A DNA stretch of 61,736 nt from positions 1-61,736 of the forward strand of contig NZ_AQOR01000025.1 in assembly GCF_009846755.1 (NCBI RefSeq), written 5' to 3'. A model generated the notes under the pieces. It ran no database searches, was not told the DNA's origin, and saw nothing but the letters and a program-made list of their open reading frames with translations. Positions 41,824 to 51,255 of the stretch are shown piece by piece. The DNA comes from Alcanivorax sp. S71-1-4. Its GTDB lineage: Bacteria > Pseudomonadota > Gammaproteobacteria > Pseudomonadales > Alcanivoracaceae. How positions within the stretch are numbered: position 1 is the stretch's first letter; each line of letters starts with the position of its first letter. Position numbers and translations under genes: made by a program.

Positions 41824-42288
41824 ATGTTGCACATCGCCCTGTTCGAACCTGAAATCCCGCCCAACACCGGCAACGTCATGCGCCTGGCTGCCAACACCGG
41901 CTGCGCGCTGCACCTGATCGCGCCACTGGGCTTTGTGCTGGAAGACAAACTGCTGCGCCGCGCCGGCCTGGATTACCGGGACCAGGCCACCACACGTGTC
42001 CACGATAACTGGGTGGCCTTTGCCGACTGGCTGGGCGAGCGTCGCCTGTGGGCGTTCACCACCCGTGGCAGCCACTGCTATAGCGAAGCACGGTTCGCGC
42101 CGGAGGATGTGTTGCTGTTCGGGCCGGAGAGCCGTGGGTTGCCGGTAGCATTACTCGACACATTAAGCGCGGAACAAAAACTGCGGCTGCCGATGGTCGC
42201 GAACAGTCGCAGCCTCAACCTGTCGAACAGTGTATCGGTGGCGGTCTATGAGGCGTGGCGGCAGATGGGATTCCAGGGAAAAATCTGA
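41824..42288 (+). CDS. trmL: tRNA (cytidine(34)-2'-O)-methyltransferase TrmL
   Basis: SPOUT-family methyltransferase modifying the wobble base of tRNA-Leu isoacceptors. The 154-residue protein has the SpoU motif 1 [18 protein letters not shown], the knot segments [12 protein letters not shown] and [22 protein letters not shown]. Length is typical for the minimal TrmL. It follows typA by 47 bases and ends before the 170-base palindromic element. Confidence 0.95.
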   Translation: MLHIALFEPEIPPNTGNVMRLAANTGCALHLIAPLGFVLEDKLLRRAGLDYRDQATTRVHDNWVAFADWLGERRLWAFTTRGSHCYSEARFAPEDVLLFGPESRGLPVALLDTLSAEQKLRLPMVANSRSLNLSNSVSVAVYEAWRQMGFQGKI

Positions 42289-42325
42289 AGATTCGCTGCG
42301 CTCTCCCCACCAGACCCGGAGCTCC

Positions 42326-42495
42326 GTAGGGTGGGTAGAGCCAACGGCGAAACCCACCACGTCCATGCCTGATATCCACTCCCGCAAAACCATCGAAATC
42401 ACCCAGCTTGGGAGGCGGGTAGTTTCGATGATTCTGTGCGAGCAGTGTGCTGCATGGTCCCGGTGGGGTTTGCCGTTGGCTCTACCGCCCCTACC
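42326..42495. repeat. 170-base dispersed near-palindromic element, copy 1
   Basis: Starts GTAGGGTGGGTAGAGCCAAC and ends in the inverted form of the same sequence (CCGTTGGCTCTACC, with a degenerate end). Inner arms AAACCATCGAAATCACCC and GGGTAGTTTCGATGATT also pair, so the whole element can fold into a long hairpin. It is the same length and about 85 percent or more identical to the copy at 49654. It lies between the convergent genes trmL and secB. It has no coding capacity that I can support. Confidence 0.9.
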
Positions 42496-42533
42496 GCCCC
42501 CCCGAGGACAGCGATTCCGTTAAAGCCAACCGT

Positions 42534-43007
42534 TCAGTGCGTACTGCCTTCCGCCGGTGCGTCCTGGCCTGCCGCAGCACGCGCCTTGGCATCCTGGAAC
42601 AGCGCATCGAAATTGATCGGTTGCAGCAGCAGTTGCGGGAAGGTACCACGGCTGACCAGATCGGAGATCAGTTCCCGCGCGTAGGGGAACAGCAGGTTCG
42701 GGCAGTAGGCGCCGAGCAGTTGCTCGCGCTCTTCGCCTTCGATACCGATCATGGTGAAGATACCGGCCTGTTTGATTTCCACCAGGTAGACGGTTTTTTC
42801 TTCATTGCTGGCGGTGACGGTAAGGCTCAGCACCACTTCATAATCGTTGCCGCTCTCGCCCACCTTGCGGGTTTCGGTATTCAGCTGCACGTTCACACGC
42901 GGCTGCCACGGCTTGATGAAGACTTCCGGCGCGCCAGGGACTTCAAAAGAAACGTCCTTGGTGTAGATACGCTGTAGCTGAAAAGTGCGTTCTGGTGTGT
43001 CGCTCAT
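42534..43007 (-). CDS. secB: Protein-export chaperone SecB
   Basis: Tetrameric cytosolic chaperone that keeps preproteins unfolded for SecA. The 157-residue protein shows the family start [19 protein letters not shown], the [10 protein letters not shown] strand, and [20 protein letters not shown]. It overlaps grxC by 4 bases, the common secB-grxC pairing. Confidence 0.97.
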   Translation of the reverse strand: MSDTPERTFQLQRIYTKDVSFEVPGAPEVFIKPWQPRVNVQLNTETRKVGESGNDYEVVLSLTVTASNEEKTVYLVEIKQAGIFTMIGIEGEEREQLLGAYCPNLLFPYARELISDLVSRGTFPQLLLQPINFDALFQDAKARAAAGQDAPAEGSTH

Positions 43008-43267
43008 TGTTCTTGTCCCTTCAACATTGCATCAAGGCGGCCGGCGCGCTCCAGCGCGTAGAGCTCATCACTGCCACCCACGTGAGTGTCGCCGATCCAT
43101 ATCTGCGGCACGGTGTTGCGCCCGGCCCGTGCATGCATTTCGGCACGCAGCGCGGGATTTTCCCCCACATCGATATTGGTGTAGGCCACGCCTTTGCCGT
43201 CCAGCAGCCGCCGCGCGCGGATGCAGTACGGACACCAGCCGGTGGTATAGAGCACCACATCGGGCAT
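43004..43267 (-). CDS. grxC: Glutaredoxin 3
   Basis: Dithiol glutaredoxin for disulfide reduction and sulfur-metabolite redox balance. The 87-residue protein has the active site WCPYC (Cys12, Cys15), the cis-Pro segment [10 protein letters not shown] and [10 protein letters not shown] for glutathione binding. The ATG at 43267 gives the standard length; it is 1 base from the upstream rhodanese stop. Confidence 0.96.
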   Translation of the reverse strand: MPDVVLYTTGWCPYCIRARRLLDGKGVAYTNIDVGENPALRAEMHARAGRNTVPQIWIGDTHVGGSDELYALERAGRLDAMLKGQEQ

Positions 43268-43268
43268 G

Positions 43269-43685
43269 TCAGGCACGCACCACCGGCAGGCTGTCGGCAC
43301 GCCAGCCCTGGATGCCACCGCGCATGCGATACAGGCGGGCAAACCCCTGCTGCTGCAACTGGCGTCCGGCATGGCTGGCCTGGTTACCCAGCTTGCAGAC
43401 CAGAATCACCGGCTTGTCCCGATACTTCTCCAGTTCACCGCTGCGCTCATTGAGCTTGGCGAGCGGAACATTGATACTGCCGGCGATGTGGCCCTGGCGG
43501 TATTCGTCCTCGTCACGCACGTCGATGATCACACCGTCTTCGCGGTTCACCAGGCTGGTGGCGCCCTGCGGGCTCACCGCCAGACTGCCTCGACGCGACT
43601 CCAGGAAGAAAAACAGGGTCCAGAGCAGGAAAAACGCCGACACCAGGATGTAATGATTGGCAGCAAACTCGAAAATACGGTCCAT
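43269..43685 (-). CDS. Membrane-anchored rhodanese-like protein
   Basis: A 138-residue protein with an N-terminal membrane helix (about 10-28, HYILVSAFFLLWTLFFFLE) and a single rhodanese domain; active-site Cys97 sits in VCKLGNQASHAG. It corresponds to the YibN-like protein encoded upstream of grxC-secB in gammaproteobacteria. It may handle persulfide at the membrane; no direct evidence. Confidence 0.9.
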   Translation of the reverse strand: MDRIFEFAANHYILVSAFFLLWTLFFFLESRRGSLAVSPQGATSLVNREDGVIIDVRDEDEYRQGHIAGSINVPLAKLNERSGELEKYRDKPVILVCKLGNQASHAGRQLQQQGFARLYRMRGGIQGWRADSLPVVRA

Positions 43686-43799
43686 AACAGCGTCCGGAAT
43701 GGGTGAAAACGGCGCCAAGTATAGGGAAGGCGCCGCCAATCATCCATGATTGCGACCCACCCCGTTCCCCCGACGACGCCGCTGAGGTAAAACCCCGTC

Positions 43800-44963
43800 A
43801 TGATCCGCGCCCTGCTCCCGTCTCTGCTGCTGCTCGCCATGCTGACCCCCGCCCCGGGCCTGGCGGAGCAGGCCTCGCCTGCCCAGCTACGCGCCCTGCG
43901 CGAGCGCATCCAGACGTTGCAGAGTGCCCAGCAGAAGGACCTGCGTCAGCGCGACAACCTCGCCACCGAACTGCGCGAACGCGAGCTGGCCATCGCCCGG
44001 CTGGATCAGGAGCAGGCCGCGCTCGAACGCCAGGCCCGCAACGCCGGGCAGGAACTGGAGCAACTGCGCGCACGCCAGCAACGCATGGCCGCCGAGCAGG
44101 CCACCCAGCTGAGCTGGCTGGCAAAGACCGTGCGGGCCACCTACATGAACGGCCGCGAACCCACCCTGAAGCTGCTACTCAGCCAGGAACAGCCCGATCA
44201 GGTCGCGCGGCTGATGCGCTACCACGAGTACTTCCAGCGTGCCCGCGCCGAACGGCTGGACCAGCTGGAACAGGACCTGGCCGAGTTGCTTGCCGTGTCG
44301 CTGGAAGTGTCTGCCGCGCGTGAGCGCTTCAACCGACGTCGCGACGCCGTGGCCTCGCAGCAGACCCGCCTGGAGAGCGCTCGCCGCGAGCGCGAGCAGG
44401 CGCTCACTCGCCTCAACGCCCGCCTCAATGAGCAGGGGCAGCGCATCAGCTCGCTGGAAGCAGATGCAGAGCGCCTCGACAAACTCCTGCAGGAAATGAA
44501 CCGTGCCCTCGCCGACATTCCGGCCAACCCGGGCGGCGCGCCCTTCGGCGAACTGGCCGGCAAGCTGCCGTGGCCAGTGCAGGGCCGTGCCAGAGTGAAT
44601 TTCGGGGCAGGCCGCGACGGCGGGCTGCGCTGGAACGGAGTGCTGCTGGACGCCGCCACCGGCACGCCGGTACGTGCCGTACATGCCGGCCGGGTGGTCT
44701 ACGCAGACTGGCTGCGCGGCTATGGGTTGATGCTGATTGTCGACCACGGCAATGGTTTTCTGAGCCTGTACGGCCACAATCAGAGCCTGCTGCGCGCCGT
44801 CGGCGACTGGGTCGCGCAGGGCGATGTGCTGGCCCGCGCCGGCAATTCCGGCGGCGCCGGCGAGCCCGGCCTGTACTTTGAAATCCGCCAGCAGGGGCGC
44901 CCGGTGAACCCGGACCGCTGGTGCAGCCGCCGTGTTACACTGCCGCCACTGGCGGAAAGATGA
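43800..44963 (+). CDS. envC: Murein hydrolase activator EnvC
   Basis: Periplasmic activator of cell-wall amidases at the septum. The 387-residue protein has a signal peptide (ending about PGLA), a long coiled coil (about 25-260, rich in Gln, Arg and Glu) and a C-terminal LytM-like domain (about 270-385). In the LytM domain the zinc ligands are lost: RWNGVLLDA has no His before Asp and the terminal HFE motif reads LYFEIR, as in EnvC, so it is an activator and not an enzyme. First gene of envC-ctpA-DUF610. Confidence 0.95.
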   Translation: MIRALLPSLLLLAMLTPAPGLAEQASPAQLRALRERIQTLQSAQQKDLRQRDNLATELRERELAIARLDQEQAALERQARNAGQELEQLRARQQRMAAEQATQLSWLAKTVRATYMNGREPTLKLLLSQEQPDQVARLMRYHEYFQRARAERLDQLEQDLAELLAVSLEVSAARERFNRRRDAVASQQTRLESARREREQALTRLNARLNEQGQRISSLEADAERLDKLLQEMNRALADIPANPGGAPFGELAGKLPWPVQGRARVNFGAGRDGGLRWNGVLLDAATGTPVRAVHAGRVVYADWLRGYGLMLIVDHGNGFLSLYGHNQSLLRAVGDWVAQGDVLARAGNSGGAGEPGLYFEIRQQGRPVNPDRWCSRRVTLPPLAER

Positions 44964-45075
44964 CACCTGCGGGGAACCTGGCCGGCCGGCCGCTATCAAC
45001 AAAGCACCTGCCCGACGCTGGCGGTGTGATCACGAATCGTCCTGACAGGGCGCTGACAGAGAGAGATCGACGCGG

Positions 45076-46344
45076 ATGAAACGCTTCCTTTGCCTGGCCA
45101 CGCTGGCGCTGGCCCTGCCTGTGCACGCGAGCAACCCCGGTCTGGATGCCATGGCCCGACAGCAGGATATCCCGGTCACCGAATTGCGCGTATTCGCCGA
45201 GGTCATGGAACGCATCCGCAGCGCCTACGTCGAGGAGATCGACGACCGCGCCCTGCTGGAAGCCGCCATTCGCGGCATGCTGCTGGACCTGGACCCGCAT
45301 TCCGCCTACCTGACCCCGAATGAATTCGACGACCTGCAGGTTTCCACCAGTGGCGAATTCGGTGGCGTCGGCATGGAAGTCACCATGGAAGACGGTTTCG
45401 TCACGGTGGTCACCCCGCTGGACGACACCCCGGCCAGCCGCGCCGGCATCCAGGCCAGCGACATCATTCTGAAAATCGGCGACACCTTCGTGAAAGGCAT
45501 GACGCTCAACGAAGCCGTGGAGCTGCTGCGTGGCGAAATCGGCACCGACGTGGAACTCTCGGTGATGCGCGAAGGTGAAGACAAGCCGCGCAGCATCACC
45601 CTGACCCGCGACCGGATTCGTATCCAGAGCGTGCGCAGTGAGCGGCTGGAAGACAGCTACGGCTATGTGCGCGTTACCCAGTTCCAGAACAACACTGGCC
45701 GCGATGTACAGCGCGCCATCGAACGCCTCCGGCAGGAACAGCCGGCCCTCAAGGGGCTGATCCTCGACCTGCGCAATAACCCGGGCGGCGTACTCGGCGG
45801 TGCGGTGCAGGTGGCCGATCTGTTCCTCGACGACGGCCTGATCGTCTATACCCAGGGCCGCGACGACGCATCCCGCATCAACTATGGCGCCAGCCGTGGA
45901 GACGTCATTGAAGGGCTGCCGCTGGTCGTGCTGGTCAACGGCGGCTCCGCGTCGGCGTCGGAAATTGTTGCCGGTGCGCTGCAGGATCATACCCGCGCGG
46001 TCATCGTCGGCCGCCGCACCTTCGGCAAGGGCTCAGTGCAGACGGTGCTGCCGCTGCACGAAGACCGCGCCCTGAAACTCACCACCGCGCGTTACTACAC
46101 CCCGAATGGCCGCTCGATCCAGGCCGACGGCATCCATCCGGACATCACCGTGAACGTGGCACGGGTGGAATTGATGGAAGCCCGCGAAGGTATCCGCGAA
46201 GCAGACCTGCCACACCATCTGGCCAGTGGCGAGACCCCGGAAGCCGGCCAGCAGGAAGACGACCTGGCCAGCCGCGACTACGACCTGTACCAGGCGCTGT
46301 CGATCCTCAAGGGTATTCATCTGTCGCGCCAGCGGGCGCGCTGA
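45076..46344 (+). CDS. ctpA: Carboxyl-terminal processing protease (S41A)
   Basis: Periplasmic S41 serine protease that may process envelope proteins. The 422-residue protein has a signal peptide (about 1-19), a PDZ domain (about 95-180, FGGVGMEVTMEDGFVTVVTP) and the S41 catalytic domain with Ser293 in NGGSASASEIVAGALQD and Lys318 in TFGKGSVQT. The ATG lies 112 bases after envC; no clear promoter is visible in that gap, so it is probably in the same transcript. The DUF610 gene follows after 4 bases. Confidence 0.95.
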   Translation: MKRFLCLATLALALPVHASNPGLDAMARQQDIPVTELRVFAEVMERIRSAYVEEIDDRALLEAAIRGMLLDLDPHSAYLTPNEFDDLQVSTSGEFGGVGMEVTMEDGFVTVVTPLDDTPASRAGIQASDIILKIGDTFVKGMTLNEAVELLRGEIGTDVELSVMREGEDKPRSITLTRDRIRIQSVRSERLEDSYGYVRVTQFQNNTGRDVQRAIERLRQEQPALKGLILDLRNNPGGVLGGAVQVADLFLDDGLIVYTQGRDDASRINYGASRGDVIEGLPLVVLVNGGSASASEIVAGALQDHTRAVIVGRRTFGKGSVQTVLPLHEDRALKLTTARYYTPNGRSIQADGIHPDITVNVARVELMEAREGIREADLPHHLASGETPEAGQQEDDLASRDYDLYQALSILKGIHLSRQRAR

Positions 46345-46348
46345 GACC

Positions 46349-47152
46349 GTGTCTGTCCGCAACCACTGGTGGCCACTGCTGGCCCTGGTGCTGTGCCTGC
46401 CGCTGTCGGCGGCACAGCTACCACCACCGACGACGCCGCGCATCGCCATCATCATTGATGACATCGGTTATCACCGGGAGCGCGGCCTGCGCGCCATCAA
46501 CCTGCCGGCCGCGGTCACCTGTGCGGTGATTCCGCGTTCACCGCATGGCCCGCGCCTGGCTCGCGAAGCCAAACGCCGTGGCCGCGAGATCATCATTCAC
46601 ATGCCAATGTCCGCCAGCAACGGCCACACGCTGGATGCCGGCGGCATCGACACCGACATGGCGCCGGAGATGGTCAGCGCCCGGATCGAAGAAGCCTTTG
46701 CGCTGTTACCGCAGGCGGAGGGCATGAACAATCACATGGGCAGCCTGGCCACCAGCCATGCCGTCACCATGAACAGCGTCATGACCGCCCTGGCCCGGCA
46801 CCGCGCCTTTTTTATCGACAGCCGCACCTCCGCCGCGTCGGTGGCCGAGACCACCGCGCGGGCGCATGGCCTGGCCGCGCTGGGGCGCGATGTCTTTCTC
46901 GACAACCGCCGCGACCTGATGGCGATCAATGAGCAGTTCAACCAGTTGCTGCGCATCGCGCGCCGCCGGGGTACCGCGATCGCCATTGGCCACCCGTACC
47001 CGGAAACACTGGATTATCTGGAGCGGGTCCTGCCGCTGATGGAAGATGCCGGCATCGAGGTGGTGCCCGTCTCCACGTTGTTGCCGGAACCCGGGCTGCG
47101 GGCCGCCGGTCAGCGGCAGCCCGCCGTGTCAGAAGGGGATGCGCGTTCCTGA
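46349..47152 (+). CDS. Divergent polysaccharide deacetylase family protein (DUF610, YibQ-like)
   Basis: A 267-residue exported protein with a hydrophobic N-terminus (WWPLLALVLCLPLSAAQ) and a divergent NodB-like fold: RIAIIIDDIGY, EIIIHMPMSASNG, and GMNNHMGSLAT provide His and Asp residues in deacetylase-like positions. The GTG at 46349 is the best in-frame start, 4 bases after ctpA, with a weak GAGA box. Third gene of the conserved envC-ctpA-yibQ cluster; its activity is not established. Confidence 0.87.
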   Translation: MSVRNHWWPLLALVLCLPLSAAQLPPPTTPRIAIIIDDIGYHRERGLRAINLPAAVTCAVIPRSPHGPRLAREAKRRGREIIIHMPMSASNGHTLDAGGIDTDMAPEMVSARIEEAFALLPQAEGMNNHMGSLATSHAVTMNSVMTALARHRAFFIDSRTSAASVAETTARAHGLAALGRDVFLDNRRDLMAINEQFNQLLRIARRRGTAIAIGHPYPETLDYLERVLPLMEDAGIEVVPVSTLLPEPGLRAAGQRQPAVSEGDARS

Positions 47153-47157
47153 ACCGC

Positions 47158-48039
47158 TCAGGCGGCCGGTCCGGTAACGCCGATTTTTGTCAGTTTGCTG
47201 TAGCCCAGCATCAGGAAGCCAAACGCAAACATCATCAAACCGTACACCGCCGAGGGAATGGAAATTTCCGGTGAGTTCAGCAGCGTCAGCGCGATCATCA
47301 GGCCCAGGGTGCCATTCTTGATCCCCAGCTCGACCGCCACGGTATAGGCCGAAGGGCGGCTCATGCCGAACAGCCGCCCCCCGCCCAGACCGATCAGGAT
47401 ACCGGCCACGTTCAGCAAGGCTGCCGCCGGCCCTGCCGCTTTCAGCAACCCGCCGATCTGATCACCAACACTGATCACCACCGCCACGATCACACCCACC
47501 AGCACCAGCAGCCCGAACAGGCTCACGGCCTTTTCTGCCTTCGCGGCGGCCGCCGGCGCAAAACGGCGCACTGTCATGCCGATGGCCACCGGCACCAGGA
47601 TGATCACCACCAGCGTGACCACGGTACGCACCACCGGCAGCGCCACGCGAGTGGAGGCGTCCATGTACTTTTCCATGGCGATATTGACGAAGATCGGCAG
47701 CGTGACAATGGTGATCAGGCTGGCCAGCACCGTGAGAATGATGGAGAGCGCCACATCGCCGCGGCCAATAAAGGTAAACAGGTTGGATGTGGTGCCTCCC
47801 GGACAGGCCGCAATCAGCACCAACCCCACCGCCAGTGCCGGCGCCAGCCCGAGCATGCTGGCCAGCCCGAAGGCAATCAGCGGCATGATCAGGATCTGGG
47901 CGAAAGTGCCGTAGACCACCGATTTTGGCGCAACCACCAATTCGCGAAAATCACGCACGGAGAGTGTCAGCCCCATCCCGATCATGATCAGAAACAATGC
48001 AACCGGCAGACCAATCTCGATCAGCGCCCCTTGCTCCAT
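47158..48039 (-). CDS. Bile acid:sodium symporter (BASS) family transporter
   Basis: A 293-residue polytopic inner-membrane protein with about nine or ten helices and the BASS signature LVLIAACPGGTTSNLFTFI (about 71-89), then VELGIKNGTLGLMIAL. BASS proteins are sodium-coupled transporters of organic anions; the bacterial substrate is unknown and not bile acids in general. GGGAG precedes the ATG. It is 4 bases from the convergent DUF610 stop and downstream of the hisF terminator. Confidence 0.88.
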   Translation of the reverse strand: MEQGALIEIGLPVALFLIMIGMGLTLSVRDFRELVVAPKSVVYGTFAQILIMPLIAFGLASMLGLAPALAVGLVLIAACPGGTTSNLFTFIGRGDVALSIILTVLASLITIVTLPIFVNIAMEKYMDASTRVALPVVRTVVTLVVIILVPVAIGMTVRRFAPAAAAKAEKAVSLFGLLVLVGVIVAVVISVGDQIGGLLKAAGPAAALLNVAGILIGLGGGRLFGMSRPSAYTVAVELGIKNGTLGLMIALTLLNSPEISIPSAVYGLMMFAFGFLMLGYSKLTKIGVTGPAA

Positions 48040-48103
48040 GACGTACTCCCGAAGTTGTTTTTATTGCACCCGAGGGTACCCCAGAGCGAAATCAGGGGCC
48101 ATG

Positions 48104-48134
48104 AAAAAAGCCGCACGATCGTGCGGCTTTTTTT
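48104..48134 (-). terminator. Intrinsic terminator after hisF
   Basis: GCCGCACGATCGTGCGGC is a perfect self-complementary 18-mer flanked by A6 on the left and T7 on the right, 32 bases after the hisF stop. It can work in both directions, but only hisF points at it. Confidence 0.88.
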
Positions 48135-48165
48135 ACACATGCTTTGCCGACCGGCGAAGCGACTG

Positions 48166-48939
48166 TCAGAGGCGCATTTCCACACCCGCTGCGGCCAGGT
48201 ATTCCTTCGCTTCACGGATTGTGTATTCGCCAAAGTGGAAAATACTCGCCGCCAGCACAGCATCGGCACCGCCCTGCAGCACGCCGTCGACCAGATGCTG
48301 GAGGTTGCCGACACCGCCCGAGGCGATCACCGGCACCGGCACCGCGTCACTGACCGCTCGCGTCAGGGCAATGTCGAAACCATTCTTGGTACCGTCCCGA
48401 TCCATGCTGGTCAGCAGGATTTCACCCGCGCCGTTATCCGTCATGCGGGTCGCCCATTCAACGGCATTGATGCCGGTCGGCTTGCGGCCACCGTGGGTGA
48501 AGATCTCCCAGCGGTTCGGCTCGCTCTCGGCACTGACTTTCTTCGCATCGATGGCCACCACGATGCACTGCGAACCGAAACGGTCTGCCGCCTCGCGCAC
48601 GAAGTCCGGGTTGCTGACCGCCGCAGAGTTGATGCTCACCTTGTCCGCGCCGGCATTGAGCAGATTGCGGATATCGGCAAGCGTGCGCACGCCGCCGCCC
48701 ACGGTCAGCGGGATGAACACCTGGCTGGCCATGCGTTCCACCGTATGCAGCATGGTGTCGCGGCCTTCATGGCTGGCGGTAATATCCAGAAAGGTAATCT
48801 CGTCGGCGCCCGCCTCGTTGTAACGGCGCGCGACTTCCACCGGATCACCGGCGTCGCGAATTTCGACGAACTTGACGCCTTTGACGACGCGGCCCTGGTC
48901 CACGTCCAGGCAGGGAATAATGCGTTTGGCCAGACCCAT
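48166..48939 (-). CDS. hisF: Imidazole glycerol phosphate synthase cyclase subunit
   Basis: Uses ammonia from HisH to make IGP and AICAR in histidine synthesis. The 257-residue TIM barrel starts [17 protein letters not shown], with catalytic Asp12 and a second Asp in [11 protein letters not shown], plus the phosphate loop VIASGGVG. It is separated from hisA by a + strand DUF2845 gene and the 170-base element, unlike the contiguous hisBHAF seen in relatives; it therefore needs its own promoter in the gap 48940-49076. Confidence 0.97.
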   Translation of the reverse strand: MGLAKRIIPCLDVDQGRVVKGVKFVEIRDAGDPVEVARRYNEAGADEITFLDITASHEGRDTMLHTVERMASQVFIPLTVGGGVRTLADIRNLLNAGADKVSINSAAVSNPDFVREAADRFGSQCIVVAIDAKKVSAESEPNRWEIFTHGGRKPTGINAVEWATRMTDNGAGEILLTSMDRDGTKNGFDIALTRAVSDAVPVPVIASGGVGNLQHLVDGVLQGGADAVLAASIFHFGEYTIREAKEYLAAAGVEMRL

Positions 48940-49076
48940 GACAACACCACTGCGGTTAGCGAGGGCACCGATTCTACCAGAGACCGTCGGCGCGCGAACC
49001 CGGCCCGTTGACGTCATCCGGCCGCAGCCGAAACTACCTTGGGTGAAACACTGTCCCACCCCCGGGAGGATTGATC

Positions 49077-49646
49077 ATGCGCCAGTTGCTGATTCTGATG
49101 ACCTGCGCCCTGCTTGGCGCGCTGGCCTTGCCGGCCCAGGCCGACCTGCGCTGTGACCGGGGCATCGTGCGCCAGGGCGACCGGATGGCCGAGGTCAGCC
49201 TGGCCTGCGGCGAGCCGGACGTGAAGGTGGTGCTGCATTCCGTGCTCACTGCACAGGCGGGCTTCGTGCCGGTGGAGGAAGAATGGCAGTACAACTTCGG
49301 CACTCAGCAGTTCATGCGTTTCCTGCGCTTCCAGAACGGACGCCTGTCGCAGGTGGTGACTGGCCCGCGCGGCTTCAGCCGGCGCACGAATCCACGCTGC
49401 TCGCCCAACGATCTGGGGACCGGCATGTCGCAACTGGAACTGCTGGCCCGCTGTGGTGAGCCCGATAGCGTGGACACCCTGATCACATCGGCACCCGTGC
49501 CAAGGCTGGCAGCAGGCGCGCCCTATCCACTGGGCGTGCCGGCGGAAGAATGGCTGTATCGCTTCAACAGCCAGCAGTTCATGCGCTTTGTGATGCTGGT
49601 GAATGGCCGGGTGGTGGCCGTGGAAAGCAGCCGCTTCCGTGATTGA
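49077..49646 (+). CDS. DUF2845-family exported protein with two tandem domains
   Basis: A 189-residue exported protein with signal peptide ending LALPAQA. The mature part holds two homologous halves: about 24-95 (LRCDRGIVRQGDRMAEVSLA, CGEPD, EEWQYNFGTQQFMRFLRFQN) and about 106-186 (PRCSPNDLGTGMSQLELLAR, CGEPD, EEWLYRFNSQQFMRFVMLVN). Each has two cysteines that may form disulfides. The ATG at 49077 follows GGGAGGA. It is divergent from hisF and converges on hisA; function unknown. Confidence 0.8.
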   Translation: MRQLLILMTCALLGALALPAQADLRCDRGIVRQGDRMAEVSLACGEPDVKVVLHSVLTAQAGFVPVEEEWQYNFGTQQFMRFLRFQNGRLSQVVTGPRGFSRRTNPRCSPNDLGTGMSQLELLARCGEPDSVDTLITSAPVPRLAAGAPYPLGVPAEEWLYRFNSQQFMRFVMLVNGRVVAVESSRFRD

Positions 49647-49653
49647 GGGGGGC

Positions 49654-49823
49654 GTAGGGTGGGTAGAGCCAAAGGCGAAACCCACCATGTCCATGCCCGT
49701 TATTCACTCCCGCAAAACCATCGAAATCACCCGGCTTGGGTGGTGGGTAGTTTCGCTGGTTTTGTGCGAGCAGTGCGCTACATGGACCCGGTGGGTTTCG
49801 CCTTTGGCTCTACCCACCCTACC
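49654..49823. repeat. 170-base dispersed near-palindromic element, copy 2
   Basis: The outer arms GTAGGGTGGGTAGAGCCAAA... (33 bases, 49654-49686) and its inverse ending at 49823 are perfect complements; inner arms around AAAACCATCGAAATCACCC and GGGTAGTTTCGCTGGTTTT also pair with few mismatches. Same length as copy 1. It fills the gap between the DUF2845 gene and hisA, which are convergent. Near-identity to copy 1 and a compensatory change in the stem point to a mobile or structure-conserved element. Confidence 0.92.
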
Positions 49824-49830
49824 CGACACT

Positions 49831-50571
49831 TCAGGCGCGGGTCAGTGCATCCGCCAGCGTCTGCCCTTCGGCGAAATCCAGCGTGCCTTCATAGATGGCA
49901 CGGCCGGTGATGGCACCGCTGATGCCCTGGTCCGCCACCGCGCACAGGCCGCGCACGTCGTCCAGGTTGGTGATGCCGCCGGAGGCAATCACCGGAATCG
50001 ATATGGCCTGCGCCAGCCGCACGGTGGCGTCCACATTGACGCCCTGCAACATGCCGTCACGGCTGATGTCGGTATAGACGATGGCGGCCACGCCGTCGTT
50101 TTCGAACTGCCGCGCCAGCGACACCACTTCCACGTCCGTCACATTGGCCCAGCCATCCGTTGCCACCATGCCGTCTTTCGCATCCAGGCCGACGATGATG
50201 TGGCCGGGAAACCGTTCGCACATGGCTTTCACAAAGGCCGGCTCTTTCACGGCCTTGGTGCCGATGATGACCCACTGCACGCCGGCATCCAGATAGGCCT
50301 GGATGATCTCCGGGTTGCGGATGCCGCCGCCGATCTGGATCGGCAGATCCGGGTGCGCCTTCGCAATCGCCTTGACGATCTCGCCGTTGACCGGCTCGCC
50401 AGCGAAGGCGCCATTGAGGTCCACCAGATGCAGACGGCGGGCACCGCGCTCGACCCAGTGCCGGGCCACCGCCACCGGGTCGTCGGAGAACACGGTGTCG
50501 TCTTCCATGCGGCCCTGTTTCAGGCGCACGCATTTGCCGTCTTTCAGGTCGATGGCGGGGATCAGTTGCAT
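49831..50571 (-). CDS. hisA: ProFAR isomerase HisA
   Basis: Amadori rearrangement of ProFAR to PRFAR, fourth step of histidine synthesis. The 246-residue TIM barrel starts [20 protein letters not shown] with catalytic Asp8 and has the second Asp in [14 protein letters not shown], with phosphate loops IGGGIRN and VIASGGI. It follows hisH by 39 bases. Its 3' end is 8 bases from the palindromic element, which could act as its transcription end. Confidence 0.97.
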   Translation of the reverse strand: MQLIPAIDLKDGKCVRLKQGRMEDDTVFSDDPVAVARHWVERGARRLHLVDLNGAFAGEPVNGEIVKAIAKAHPDLPIQIGGGIRNPEIIQAYLDAGVQWVIIGTKAVKEPAFVKAMCERFPGHIIVGLDAKDGMVATDGWANVTDVEVVSLARQFENDGVAAIVYTDISRDGMLQGVNVDATVRLAQAISIPVIASGGITNLDDVRGLCAVADQGISGAITGRAIYEGTLDFAEGQTLADALTRA

Positions 50572-50610
50572 AGCAGTTCTCTTGACGTGTGAATCAGGAA
50601 CAGGCGCGCC

Positions 50611-51249
50611 TTACGGCTGCCAGCGCAGGAAATTTTCCAGCAGCACCAGGCCGTGGGGCGCGCTTTTCTCAGGGTGGAACTGCACTGCGAAGATGTTGCC
50701 GCGCGCGGCGGCTGCGGCAAACCGCACACCATAATCGCAACTGCCGGCCACCTGATTCTCCGGCATCTCCACCACGTGGTAGGAGTGCACAAAATAGAAG
50801 CGGCTGAAATCGGGGATGCCTTCCCAGAGCGGGTGCGGCGCCTGCCGCACCTGGTTCCAGCCCATGTGCGGCACTTTCATGCGGTGGCCGAGTTCATCCA
50901 CCTGATCGGGAAAACGGCGCACCACACCGGGAAACAGCCCCAGGCAGTCAACGCCGTCGTTTTCCTCGCTGTGGCTCATCAGCGCCTGCATGCCGACACA
51001 GATACCCAGCAGCGGCCGGCCCTCGGCGGCCACGCTGAGGATCGCCTGGTCCAGCTCACGCTCTCTGAGCACGGCGATGCAGTCACGAATGGCGCCCACC
51101 CCGGGAAAGACCACGCGGTCAGCGGCACGAATCACCGCCGGGTCGCTGCTGATCACGATCTTCTGGCCGTTGGCGGCCTTTTCCAGCGCTTTGCCGGCGG
51201 AATGGAGATTACCCATGCCGTAGTCAACGACGGCGACAGTCTCTGCCAT
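50611..51249 (-). CDS. hisH: Imidazole glycerol phosphate synthase glutaminase subunit
   Basis: Class I glutamine amidotransferase that supplies ammonia to HisF. The 212-residue protein has the nucleophile Cys84 in [10 protein letters not shown], the oxyanion PGVGA (50-54) and the His-Glu pair in VQFHPEKS. It lies 6 bases after hisB. Confidence 0.97.
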   Translation of the reverse strand: MAETVAVVDYGMGNLHSAGKALEKAANGQKIVISSDPAVIRAADRVVFPGVGAIRDCIAVLRERELDQAILSVAAEGRPLLGICVGMQALMSHSEENDGVDCLGLFPGVVRRFPDQVDELGHRMKVPHMGWNQVRQAPHPLWEGIPDFSRFYFVHSYHVVEMPENQVAGSCDYGVRFAAAAARGNIFAVQFHPEKSAPHGLVLLENFLRWQP

Positions 51250-51255
51250 GGTGAA

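Noticed and set aside
42230..42523. Short reading frames running through the 170-base element (also 49603-50592)
   Set aside because: They arise from the palindrome and neighbouring gene ends; similar frames in the two copies reflect DNA identity and not protein conservation.
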